64,000 bases of DNA from Lachnospiraceae bacterium (lineage in GTDB: Bacteria > Bacillota > Clostridia > Lachnospirales > Lachnospiraceae). The stretch's first letter is position 1; every line of letters starts with the position of its first letter. Location: the NCBI GenBank assembly GCA_017442585.1, contig JAFRZM010000016.1, positions 1 through 64,000 on the forward strand, given 5' to 3'. The notes below the pieces were generated by a model that saw nothing but the letters and a program-made list of their open reading frames with translations, ran no database searches and was not told where the DNA came from. Positions 8,032 through 16,178 of the stretch are shown in pieces. The position numbers were made by a program, and so were the translations under genes.

Positions 8032-10176
8032 TTATTTCTTTGTTTCTTTCTTTTTAAATCCGAAGATGCCTTTTATCTTTTTAATAAATGCATCGAGCTT
8101 TAATGCTATGCGCACAAACCTCTTCTTCATAAGAGAATCATATTCATACTTTAATGCATTGTACTTCTTCTCGTCTTCAAACGCCTTATGCTTATATTCG
8201 CGCTTGAGTGCAAGGACATCTTCGTAGTATTCTTCAAGTTCCGTAAAATTCTCGTTAAAAAGCTTCTCGCTTTCTATAAGATTCGGATAAAAACTTGTAA
8301 GATGTACGTGAAGCTTATTTAAAGCACCCTTAAAGTTTCTAAGATGCATTTCCTTGGCAATAAAGCACTCTGTCTCAAAACAACGCATTACCGCAAGATT
8401 AAATAACGTCTTCGGGCCTTTCTCCATCTTAGTTAAAAGGTTATATACGTCATTTATAAAATCATCGCAGTTGATATTGCCGACATGAGCATCCTCATAA
8501 TCCTTATCCACATATGACTGCGGTATCGCAGCTACTTTCTTGATATTATCCTTGCAGTCGATAAGCATCATAAATGTCGAAAGGCCGACATACTCGTGAT
8601 TAATCGCTTTTACCTCGACATTATCAAATACCGATCTTCTAAACACCTTATTCGAGTAGAAATCACCGTATGAGGTAAAAGCGCTCTCCCTTCCGTATTC
8701 ACGAAGAAAGCTGTCGTATAAAAGCGTTGCATTGCCGCATCCCTTAAATGCATCTTTCATCGGCCAGGTAGGTTTACCGTCTACCATCTCTTTAAGACCC
8801 ATTATTACGACATCCGCACCTTTTTCTATCTCTTTAAATGCGGTCTTGTACATATCGTCGTGTACATAGTCACCCGCGTCGATAATAGAAATAAGGTTAC
8901 CTGTTGCAAGATGTAAGAAATCTCTTATCTCATTATCCGATTTAATCTGTGGGATTATCTCTATATTTACGTCCTTTGACTGATTCAATACCGCAATTGT
9001 CTTATTACGCTTTTTCTCGTCGTCACCGAATATATAAACCGATACCTTACGCTTATCTTTATCTTTAACAAGTTCTTTTTCTTCGAGGTCGTTTACAATC
9101 GTCATAAAGTCCTCGCCGGCGTTTACGCGTTTATAGAATTCTTCAGCATAAGCACTTCTATGCACGGAATCGGTTATTGCCTTATTCTTCTCTTCACACT
9201 CTACCTTATTGCTTTTATGAAGCACAAGGTCATCCGACACTGCATTTAATACTTCTTCACCGGTCTTTGTGTGTACAATAACAAGCGATGTACCGCATTT
9301 ATCATCCCACTCGGAACGTACTCCCCAGTAATCACCGAGCGTTATGTCAGAACCTCTGTCAAATCCGCGAAACTTACAATCTTCGCACGAAGGACGAAGT
9401 GTAAGATTATCAAGAATAAAGGCTCTCATAAAAGGATCTTCGTTACGATTGATATTCTTCTTCGTACCGTCATCAAAGGTAAGTTTTGTAGAATAATTCT
9501 GCCATGTATCATCTTTATCGCGGAATACCACTTCTATAACGTCCGCATGCTTATGATTGCCTATGGAACGAATATATGACCTATAGGCAGATAATGAATT
9601 GGTATTACGACATACGAAGTCTACAGTTAAGAGATTGTCATTATCGCCAATATATGCTTTTACAGCGGCGACCTGGCACGGAGTTCCGCAGAACATAACT
9701 TTCTTGCCGTTATCAAGCGCTTCCTTAACCTTTTTATAAATATCCTTAGGATTTGACTGAATGTATTTCGACTTTCTAAGTGCCGCAAGATCGTCTAATG
9801 ACTCTATAAGGACATTCTCCGCTTCAAGAGCGTCATTAAAGCGCACTCCCGTTACAAGTCCGCCTTCTTTTAATGTTCTTTCTGCAAGTACCGAGAATAC
9901 ACCACCCGAAGTCGAAAGGATACGCACTTCCTTATCCGTGCTCCACCCGGCATAAACATCGCAAACTTCGGATTTTTTATAAAACGAAGAATCATTTTTT
10001 TGTTTTTCGACAGGGCAGACCATCTTGCATAAACCGCAATTTACGCAAGCCTCATTATCGATTACAGGATAAATAAAACCCTCTTCATCTTCCTGTAAAG
10101 TAATAGCCTTGTTTTCACAAATATTCGTGCAGGCACCGCAGCCTGTACAGTCTTTATTCTCAAGCCACCACATCAT
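8032..10176 (-). CDS. Ferredoxin–FrhB (F420 dehydrogenase beta-like) protein fused to a GT-A glycosyltransferase-like domain
   Basis: A 714-aa multidomain protein. Residues 10-20 (CTGCGACTNIC) and 44-54 (CVNCGLCKMVC) form two [4Fe-4S] ferredoxin clusters. Residues about 80-360 are a coenzyme F420 hydrogenase/dehydrogenase beta-subunit type region with more cysteines (CGTPC at 163, CEDC at 264) and GDYWG. From about 377 on, VSVYIFGDD and ISIIDAGDYV (429-438, in the place of the DSDDYV motif) resemble a GT2/GT-A domain, followed by a helical basic tail. FrhB-like proteins paired with pyruvyl transferases occur in surface-polysaccharide clusters, where the redox step is unknown. The start overlaps the upstream stop as ATGA. 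Domain calls are by eye; the GT domain is less certain. Confidence 0.8.
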   Translation of the reverse strand: MMWWLENKDCTGCGACTNICENKAITLQEDEEGFIYPVIDNEACVNCGLCKMVCPVEKQKNDSSFYKKSEVCDVYAGWSTDKEVRILSTSGGVFSVLAERTLKEGGLVTGVRFNDALEAENVLIESLDDLAALRKSKYIQSNPKDIYKKVKEALDNGKKVMFCGTPCQVAAVKAYIGDNDNLLTVDFVCRNTNSLSAYRSYIRSIGNHKHADVIEVVFRDKDDTWQNYSTKLTFDDGTKKNINRNEDPFMRAFILDNLTLRPSCEDCKFRGFDRGSDITLGDYWGVRSEWDDKCGTSLVIVHTKTGEEVLNAVSDDLVLHKSNKVECEEKNKAITDSVHRSAYAEEFYKRVNAGEDFMTIVNDLEEKELVKDKDKRKVSVYIFGDDEKKRNKTIAVLNQSKDVNIEIIPQIKSDNEIRDFLHLATGNLISIIDAGDYVHDDMYKTAFKEIEKGADVVIMGLKEMVDGKPTWPMKDAFKGCGNATLLYDSFLREYGRESAFTSYGDFYSNKVFRRSVFDNVEVKAINHEYVGLSTFMMLIDCKDNIKKVAAIPQSYVDKDYEDAHVGNINCDDFINDVYNLLTKMEKGPKTLFNLAVMRCFETECFIAKEMHLRNFKGALNKLHVHLTSFYPNLIESEKLFNENFTELEEYYEDVLALKREYKHKAFEDEKKYNALKYEYDSLMKKRFVRIALKLDAFIKKIKGIFGFKKKETKK

Positions 10177-10460
10177 ATAGCTTTTTCCTCATTTTCTTTA
10201 AGCATAATGGATTCACCGGATCTTATTACCGTCTTCATCTTGACAGTAAGATGAGAGTTTACAGGGCAATAAAGTTTTCCGCCCTCTTCTACATAAAGTT
10301 TATCGAATAATTCTATATAGGCACCAGGCAAAAGCACGATATCCGCACCGTGCTCAAACTCTAAAAATTCCGGATTATATATATCGCATTCATGATCAAC
10401 ACGAAACATCCTGGTTTCGTATTCGCTCATAGCTTTAAATACATTAGATTTCTCGCTCAT
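10173..10460 (-). CDS. Small protein of unknown function in a polysaccharide cassette
   Basis: A 95-aa acidic protein without transmembrane segment or signal peptide. I recognise no family. The middle (GADIVLLPGAYIELFDKLYV) and the following CPVNSHLTVKMKT look like alternating beta strands. It has an AGGAAGAG ribosome binding site and a 4-base overlap with the downstream FrhB-fusion gene, and lies about 20 bases after the pyruvyl transferase gene, so translation is probably coupled. Its position suggests a role in the same cell-surface pathway; this is inference only. Confidence 0.7.
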   Translation of the reverse strand: MSEKSNVFKAMSEYETRMFRVDHECDIYNPEFLEFEHGADIVLLPGAYIELFDKLYVEEGGKLYCPVNSHLTVKMKTVIRSGESIMLKENEEKAI

Positions 10461-10481
10461 TGCTCTTCCTGACCTTTAAGT

Positions 10482-11600
10482 TTATACTACCTTCAATGCC
10501 GCCTTCAAAAATTCGGCCTGCTCATTTTGTAATAATCGAAGCTTTCCATAGCATTCATTGTAATCTGCTTCCATAATCGATTCATGTGTAAAGCCGTTAG
10601 TCTTCAGAAGCTTTCTTTCAAGACCGAGTTCCTTAAGAAGTGTCTTTATACGACCTGACATATCAATTTCTTCATTTCCCGCTCTGACTGTTCTTTGTAC
10701 GGTAACAAAAGGCTTGCCAAATATAATCGAGAATACTGCTCCATGGAATGAATCCGTTACAACAAGTGACGCATTCTTAAATAAATCAAGGAATTCTGCC
10801 GGTCCTGCCGTTTTAACCACTTCATCTTGCGGATCGTTTATTACGACTTCTCTTAATTTATACTGCGACTTCTCTCTGTTTAATGCGGTATTTAATTCTA
10901 CCGGCATCTCGACATACTTATCACCAAGGAAATAATAAAGGATATACGGACTGTCATAATCAAATCCTGCCAAAGGTTTTGCCACTTCTTCCCAACGTGC
11001 TCTGTCTACCATAAGTGTCGGGTCGATAACTACCTTAGGACGGCGTCCCGTTAAATTTTCTATGATATCCGCAGCAGATTCTTCTCTGACCGATAACATC
11101 GGAAATTTCGTAAGTGCATCATAGAACATGCCTTTAAACTTCTCCGGAATCTCTTCCATTCCGAGAGATGGCGCAAACGTCGCTCTCTTATAAGGTGGAG
11201 CGAACATCAAAAGGTTATTTTCCATCTGTCCCAAAGAACTTCTGAATGTCGGGTTCAAAACCTGATCGGAACCCGTAACAAACTTGTCGTACTTTTTTAC
11301 GATCTCGTCGTCATACTTTTTCTTTTTTATCAAATCCGACGGAATATATTTCTCGTTAAACGCCTTAAAATTATAGCGCTTTATAAGATTCTTATTTACT
11401 GAGGAAAGATCTTCGCCATTCTCAATCTTAACTTCAATCTCTTTTTCCTCATTTGTCATTGGATATCTATAAGAATACGGCTGCGGAACGAGTGTCCTTG
11501 CATCGCATCCAAGGCTTCTTAAATATTCGCTTACTGCAAAATTCTGAAGCCTGTTGCCGTAATTAAATAAACCATTGATAGTAACTATACCGACTTTCAT
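10482..11600 (-). CDS. Polysaccharide pyruvyl transferase family protein
   Basis: A 372-aa protein starting MKVGIVTINGLFNYGNRLQN, the typical opening of this CsaB/WcaK-like family, with later VTGSDQVLNP and VVTDSFHGAVFSIIFGKPFV, both characteristic. Members transfer pyruvate ketal groups from PEP to sugar residues of exopolysaccharides or cell-wall glycans. I chose the ATG at 11600, preceded by AGAAGAGG, because the longer frame up to 11651 adds a non-homologous leader. It is the first gene of the cassette with the 95-aa protein and the FrhB fusion. Confidence 0.9.
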   Translation of the reverse strand: MKVGIVTINGLFNYGNRLQNFAVSEYLRSLGCDARTLVPQPYSYRYPMTNEEKEIEVKIENGEDLSSVNKNLIKRYNFKAFNEKYIPSDLIKKKKYDDEIVKKYDKFVTGSDQVLNPTFRSSLGQMENNLLMFAPPYKRATFAPSLGMEEIPEKFKGMFYDALTKFPMLSVREESAADIIENLTGRRPKVVIDPTLMVDRARWEEVAKPLAGFDYDSPYILYYFLGDKYVEMPVELNTALNREKSQYKLREVVINDPQDEVVKTAGPAEFLDLFKNASLVVTDSFHGAVFSIIFGKPFVTVQRTVRAGNEEIDMSGRIKTLLKELGLERKLLKTNGFTHESIMEADYNECYGKLRLLQNEQAEFLKAALKVV

Positions 11601-11651
11601 TAATAAACCTCTTCTTAAAGTATATAATCGTACTAAATAAATATAGCACAC

Positions 11652-11679
11652 TTGGATAAAGAATGGTAGAATTTATCTT
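11652..11679 (+). promoter_or_regulatory. Possible promoter for aroC
   Basis: Plus-strand TTGGAT (11652-11657), a 16-base spacer and TATCTT (11674-11679) lie about 55 bases before the aroC start in the divergent gap with the pyruvyl transferase gene. It matches the consensus moderately and no better candidate was seen. Confidence 0.4.
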
Positions 11680-11733
11680 ATGGTATTTATAATAATACTT
11701 TCACTCTTTACGTATGCTTATAAGGAGTTTTTT

Positions 11734-12741
11734 ATGAACGGTTCAAGTTTTGGCGAAAAAATAGTTTTAACTACATACGGTGCATCTCATGACGAAAAAA
11801 CAGGCCTTACTCTATCCGGATTACCTAAAGGATTAAAAATCAATCTTGATAAATTAAATGCGTTTATTGAAAGGCGTAAACCTGTAGACAATTTTGGTGG
11901 AACCCTCCGTCATGAAGAAGATATCCCGATTATAAATAGCGGTATAGTTGACGGCATAACAGACGGTACCCCTATAATTATTGATTTTCTTAATCAAAAT
12001 GTTCATTCTAATGACTATGATAAATTAAAGAATGTCTATCGTCCGGGACACGCCGATGTGACATACGACTTAAAGTATGGTGAAATTCCGGTCGGTGGCG
12101 GGCGTGCGTCAGGCCGTGAAACATTAACCCGGGTTTGTGCAGGTGGAATAATTGCGCAGGTTTTAGAAGATAAATTTGGCATAACCTCCGAATCAATTAT
12201 CACATCTCTTGGTGGATTACGCGTATTTGATAATGAGCTTACCGAATCGCATCTTAAGCTTATAATGCAGATGAAAGAGGATAAAGATTCAATTGGCGGA
12301 ACGATACGGCTCATACTGCATGGTGTCCCTGCAGGACTTGGCGAGCCTGTATTTAAAAAGCTTGATGCCGCACTCTCCTATGCGATTATGTCTATCGGAG
12401 CAGTTAAGGGTGTATCTTTCGGTGCGGGATTTAATGCTGCAAAAATCCGCGGAAGTGCCATGAATGATGAATTTGTCGGATTAACGGACGGCCGCCTTAA
12501 AACCGCCCGTAATATGGCAGGCGGAATCCTTGGTGGTATAAGCACCGGCGAAAATATAATCATGGATGCTGCCATAAAACCTACGCCTTCTATCGGACGT
12601 ATACAGCATACAATTGACCGCGACGGCAATCCTTGTGAACTCGAGATTACAGGTCGTCACGATGTAACCATAGTTCCACGAATCGGAGTCGTAATTGAAT
12701 CAATGGCACTGCTTACAATTGCGAACTTTATAGATTTTTAA
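11734..12741 (+). CDS. aroC: Chorismate synthase (divergent)
   Basis: A 335-aa protein matching AroC over its length: SFGEKIVLTTYG at the N-terminus, RPGHADVTYDLKYG with the conserved histidine, GGGRASGRET, GGISTGENI with KPTPSIG, and C-terminal GRHDVTIVPR. It converts EPSP to chorismate using reduced FMN. The start ATG at 11734 follows AAGGAG. The first signature, usually GESHG, reads GASHD here: the His is kept but Glu and Gly are replaced. The protein is also shorter than usual (about 350-390). It is the only plus-strand gene in this part and has no other shikimate gene beside it, so it may be a paralogue rather than the main AroC. Confidence 0.88.
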   Translation: MNGSSFGEKIVLTTYGASHDEKTGLTLSGLPKGLKINLDKLNAFIERRKPVDNFGGTLRHEEDIPIINSGIVDGITDGTPIIIDFLNQNVHSNDYDKLKNVYRPGHADVTYDLKYGEIPVGGGRASGRETLTRVCAGGIIAQVLEDKFGITSESIITSLGGLRVFDNELTESHLKLIMQMKEDKDSIGGTIRLILHGVPAGLGEPVFKKLDAALSYAIMSIGAVKGVSFGAGFNAAKIRGSAMNDEFVGLTDGRLKTARNMAGGILGGISTGENIIMDAAIKPTPSIGRIQHTIDRDGNPCELEITGRHDVTIVPRIGVVIESMALLTIANFIDF

Positions 12742-12746
12742 ATATT

Positions 12747-12782
12747 AAGGGACTGATTACTAAACAATCAGTCCCTTTTATA
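12747..12782 (+). terminator. Intrinsic terminator of aroC
   Basis: A 12-bp perfect stem (AAGGGACTGATT / AATCAGTCCCTT, 7-nt loop) lies right after the aroC stop, with TTTTAT following on the plus strand. Confidence 0.85.
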
Positions 12783-12817
12783 TTTCTTATATAACGCCGT
12801 CCGTGCGAGCAGTTATA

Positions 12818-12859
12818 TCATTTGACTTGCCATATTATATTATCTGACTTGTCATATTA
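12818..12859 (-). repeat. Two tandem 20-bp imperfect repeats at the 3' end of the DMT gene
   Basis: On the minus strand TAATATGACAAGTCAGATAA (12859-12840) and TAATATGGCAAGTCAAATGA (12837-12818) differ at three positions and have a 22-base period. The first copy contains the DMT transporter stop codon. Confidence 0.6.
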
Positions 12860-13774
12860 GTCTCCATCAATAATTCCGATTATGATAATTCCGATAATTA
12901 CAAGGAACAAGAACACATACTGCTTCCAGGTAAGCTTCTCTTTAAGGAATATTCTCGAAAGAAGCAACGATACAACGCATACCGATGAAATAATCGGTGC
13001 TGCAATTGCTCCGTTTCCACTCATCGCAAATACATAGAAGAACTGTCCCGCAGTCTCGAAGATAGCTGCCAATACCTTATCACGCTGCTTAGGAAGTTCA
13101 AACTTAACTTTCTTAGCCTTCATGAATATAAGAAGAATGATTGCTACGGCAAAAAATGTAAGCTCATACGCCGTATTCGCAACATTTTCAATCGTATCTT
13201 CCGTAATATCGATTAACGGGCTTTGTGCCACTTCGTCAAGATAGAAAATATCAAGGAAGCTACCGATGGCATCGATTATTGCATAACAAAACGGCATTGC
13301 AAAAGCTACAATTGCCATCTTTTTACCTAATACCTTTTTACGATCGGTAGTTCCGGTATTGTCCAGATATCCGATTCCAAGGATACCGATAAGAATAAGC
13401 ACTATCGCTATCGCAGATCCTGCTGCGATTTTTTCACCTAAGAATACACACGCAAGAAGTGCACAAATAGCGCCTGACGTATTCTCAATAGGATCAGATA
13501 TCGATTCCTCAATAAAGCGCATACCAAAATACGAAAGTGCCATCGATAAAATGTAGCAAAGTGCTACCGGAAAGTATATAAGAATGTTCTTCGGATTAAA
13601 TCCGATATCGCCTGTAAGAAGCGTAAATATCGCGTGAAGTCCGAATACAAAACCTACAGTTACTACAATCTTCAAATGAGAATATTTCTCGTCAGGTCTG
13701 GCACCCTTTTTATAAAATAACTCCGCAAGGCCCCAGGAAAAAGTACATAATAAAGTAAAAATAAACCAAGTCAT
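12857..13774 (-). CDS. DMT-superfamily (EamA) transporter
   Basis: A 305-aa polytopic membrane protein with about ten predicted helices in two EamA halves, starting MTWFIFTLLCTFSWGLAELF. Helix pairs such as GAICALLACVFLGEKIAAGS and, in the second half, APIISSVCVVSLLLSRIFLK are typical of drug/metabolite transporters, which include amino-acid, nucleotide-sugar and metabolite exporters. The substrate cannot be read from sequence. A GAGGGGA box precedes the ATG. It follows the U32 gene by about 60 bases with no terminator seen, so it may be the last gene of the ireB-led operon. It converges with aroC. Confidence 0.9.
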   Translation of the reverse strand: MTWFIFTLLCTFSWGLAELFYKKGARPDEKYSHLKIVVTVGFVFGLHAIFTLLTGDIGFNPKNILIYFPVALCYILSMALSYFGMRFIEESISDPIENTSGAICALLACVFLGEKIAAGSAIAIVLILIGILGIGYLDNTGTTDRKKVLGKKMAIVAFAMPFCYAIIDAIGSFLDIFYLDEVAQSPLIDITEDTIENVANTAYELTFFAVAIILLIFMKAKKVKFELPKQRDKVLAAIFETAGQFFYVFAMSGNGAIAAPIISSVCVVSLLLSRIFLKEKLTWKQYVFLFLVIIGIIIIGIIDGD

Positions 13775-13835
13775 TTGTTTTCCCCTCGTAAACTATTCTT
13801 TTTGTTTTCTCATAAACCTTAATAATAACCGCTTT

Positions 13836-15080
13836 CTACGTAGTTGTCTCTTCTTCCTTTCTTCGTAAGATGTCAAAGCGATCCATCTTTATACCAAGAT
13901 CGATATGAAGACGCTGCAACGGATGCGGACAGGATTCCATATCCTCACCATCGTCATTTACAATACGTTTGACAACTACCTCAATGTTTTCACCGTCAGG
14001 CTTCATGACCTCGATAGTTTCACCTACACAGAACTTATTCTTCTGCTCAATAATATATCTTCCCTCACTATCTGTATCTCCGATAATTCCAAGGAAAGTA
14101 TAGTCTTTTAAATATGTATTGCTATCATATATCTGAGATTCCTCCGACGGCTTACCAAAGAAAAATCCTGTAGTAAACTGTCTATATGTACAATCAGATA
14201 TCTGATCAAGGTACCAGTGCATATTCTCCTTATATTTTTCAGGAGATTCCATATAATCGTCTATCGCTTTACGATATGTTCTTGCAACAGTTGCAACGTA
14301 AAGCGCAGTCTTCATTCTTCCTTCAATCTTAAACGAGTCAATTCCGGCTTCGATCAACTCCGGAATATGCTCTATCATACATAAATCTTTGCTGTTAAAG
14401 ATAAAGGTTCCACGCTCATTTTCATATACCGGGAAATACTCGCCCGGGCGCTTCTCTTCCATAACGGAATATTTCCATCTGCAAGGATGTGTGCATTCTC
14501 CGCGGTTAGCATCTCGTCCGACCATAAAGTTTGATAAAAGACATCTTCCGGAATAAGAAATACACATTGCTCCATGCACAAATGTCTCTATCTCCATATC
14601 TTCCGGAATATTCTTTCTTATATCAGCAATTTCCTTTAAAGAAAGCTCTCTCGCAGAAACAACTCTCTTCGCACCGAGACGATGCCAGAAATTATACGTT
14701 CCGTAATTTGTATTATTAGCCTGCGTACTGATATGAATTTCCATATCAGGAAGTACTTCTTTCGCAATCGTAAAGATTCCCGGGTCCGATATAATTAACG
14801 CATCAGGCTTAATCTCGCCGAGTTCCTTTAAGTACTTTCTAACTTCCTCCAAGTCATCGTTATGCGCTAAAATATTTGCCGTTACATATACCTTAACGCC
14901 TGACGCATGCGCAAAATCAATTCCCTCTTTCATTTCTTCGAGGGAAAAGTTATGCGCCTTGGCGCGAAGTCCGAACACTTCTCCACCTATATATACCGCA
15001 TCCGCGCCAAACGTTACGGCCACCTTTAATACTTCCAAAGAACCTGCCGGCACCAGTAATTCTACTTTTCTCAAAATCAT
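13836..15080 (-). CDS. Peptidase U32-family protein, probable tRNA hydroxylation protein (TrhP-like)
   Basis: A 414-aa protein with the U32 signature ETFVHGAMCISYSGRC and the cysteines of the RGECTHPCRW region, plus FKIEGRMKTALYVATV. U32 proteins were called collagenases, but TrhP of this family forms 5-hydroxyuridine at tRNA position 34. Its gene overlaps trmR by four bases (ATGA), matching the B. subtilis yrrM–yrrN/O order, where TrmR methylates the hydroxyl that TrhP installs. B. subtilis has two adjacent U32 genes; only one is present here. The ATG at 15080 has AGGAG only two bases upstream, so the in-frame TTG at 15074 is an alternative start. Confidence 0.9.
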   Translation of the reverse strand: MILRKVELLVPAGSLEVLKVAVTFGADAVYIGGEVFGLRAKAHNFSLEEMKEGIDFAHASGVKVYVTANILAHNDDLEEVRKYLKELGEIKPDALIISDPGIFTIAKEVLPDMEIHISTQANNTNYGTYNFWHRLGAKRVVSARELSLKEIADIRKNIPEDMEIETFVHGAMCISYSGRCLLSNFMVGRDANRGECTHPCRWKYSVMEEKRPGEYFPVYENERGTFIFNSKDLCMIEHIPELIEAGIDSFKIEGRMKTALYVATVARTYRKAIDDYMESPEKYKENMHWYLDQISDCTYRQFTTGFFFGKPSEESQIYDSNTYLKDYTFLGIIGDTDSEGRYIIEQKNKFCVGETIEVMKPDGENIEVVVKRIVNDDGEDMESCPHPLQRLHIDLGIKMDRFDILRRKEEETTT

Positions 15081-15724
15081 TTCTCCTTTAATACCGTAAA
15101 CGCAACACCATCACCTATAGGTACTATGGATGTTGTAACATCATCGTCATGTGTAAGAAGCCTTAAGTAATCTCTCATTCTATGGTAGATTGTTCTGTTT
15201 CTTCGCTCTATCGTATAATGCGATTCTATAATATCGCCTTCCTGTAAGATATTATCTGAAAGCAATATTCCGTTAGGTTTAAGCAGTCTCTTACAGTCAT
15301 CATAGAACTTAATGTACTGCCCCTTTGCCGCATCCATAAAGATTAAATCAAACTGTCCGTCTAATTCCTTTAAGATATCCGCAGCATCACCTTCAAGAAG
15401 CGTTACCCTATCGCTGACTTTAAACCTTTCAAAGTTAGCCTTTGCAATCGGGATTCTTTTCTCGTAGTTTTCTATCGTTGTGATATGACAATCTACAGGA
15501 TTATTTTTTATCATAAAAACCGCAGAAAAGCCGATGGCAGTTCCCACTTCGAGAATTGCCGTCGGTTTTTTAAGGTTTAAGATCGTCTTTATAAAATTTT
15601 GTGTTTCACTTCTAATTATCGGCACGTATGTCGCTATTGCTTCTTTTTCTAATTCGTAAAGCTCTCCGCTGTTACCCGTATTAAGCGTATCTATATATGC
15701 CGAAAACCTTTCGTTAACTATCAT
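15077..15724 (-). CDS. trmR: tRNA 5-hydroxyuridine methyltransferase (O-methyltransferase, YrrM-like)
   Basis: A 215-aa class I SAM methyltransferase of the COMT/YrrM type: motif I is ILEVGTAIGFSAVFMI, with LIFMDAAKGQYIKFYD and LLSDNILQEGDI following, the Asp and Asn metal ligands of catechol-type O-methyltransferases. B. subtilis TrmR converts ho5U34 to mo5U34 in tRNA. Assignment to TrmR rather than a generic O-methyltransferase rests on the neighbours: the mltG-like gene upstream (TAATG junction) and the U32 gene overlapping downstream. Confidence 0.88.
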   Translation of the reverse strand: MIVNERFSAYIDTLNTGNSGELYELEKEAIATYVPIIRSETQNFIKTILNLKKPTAILEVGTAIGFSAVFMIKNNPVDCHITTIENYEKRIPIAKANFERFKVSDRVTLLEGDAADILKELDGQFDLIFMDAAKGQYIKFYDDCKRLLKPNGILLSDNILQEGDIIESHYTIERRNRTIYHRMRDYLRLLTHDDDVTTSIVPIGDGVAFTVLKEK

Positions 15725-16161
15725 TACTTACCTATATTGCTTGGATCCTTTGATGAACTTTGACCCGAGTCATCAGAATCTGCTTTCTTTGTTTCTTCAT
15801 TTACCTGTCCTATGATAGACAGTATCTCTTCAGCCGTCATATCCGTTGAAAGAATATAAAGCCCCGGCTGTATTGTTTTCTTATAATCAGAGCAAAGCAT
15901 CTGAATGTAGAAAAGACGCGCATCTCTGGATAAGCCTTTTTCCTCCATCATATTAGCTATCTCTTTATTTGACATTCCTTCGGTTATCTGAATATTAATC
16001 TTTTTGGCGTGTTCTGTGTCTGTCATCGGCTCTTCGGCAAATACTCTATAACCGAATTCATATGACTTTCTGCCTATCAAAAACGCAGCTGCGATAACTA
16101 CCAGAATAAGCAGTATTCTTGTCAAAATGGATATGACCTTGAGTATAAATTTAGAGTTCAT
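15724..16161 (-). CDS. Short MltG-like membrane protein (LysM-like domain only)
   Basis: A 145-aa protein with a single N-terminal transmembrane helix (about residues 8-30) and an external part of the form INIQITEGMSNKEIANMMEE followed by LYILSTDMTAEEILSIIG, ending in a Ser/Asp-rich tail. This matches the membrane anchor plus LysM-like region of endolytic transglycosylase MltG (YrrL), whose gene holds this position in B. subtilis. The catalytic YceG domain (about 200 aa with the active-site Glu) is absent, so no peptidoglycan cleavage is expected. The stop and the following start overlap as TAATG, and no remnant of the missing domain follows. It is a reduced form, not an obvious frameshift. 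Confidence 0.75.
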   Translation of the reverse strand: MNSKFILKVISILTRILLILVVIAAAFLIGRKSYEFGYRVFAEEPMTDTEHAKKINIQITEGMSNKEIANMMEEKGLSRDARLFYIQMLCSDYKKTIQPGLYILSTDMTAEEILSIIGQVNEETKKADSDDSGQSSSKDPSNIGK

Positions 16162-16178
16162 AAACTCCTCCCTTGACT

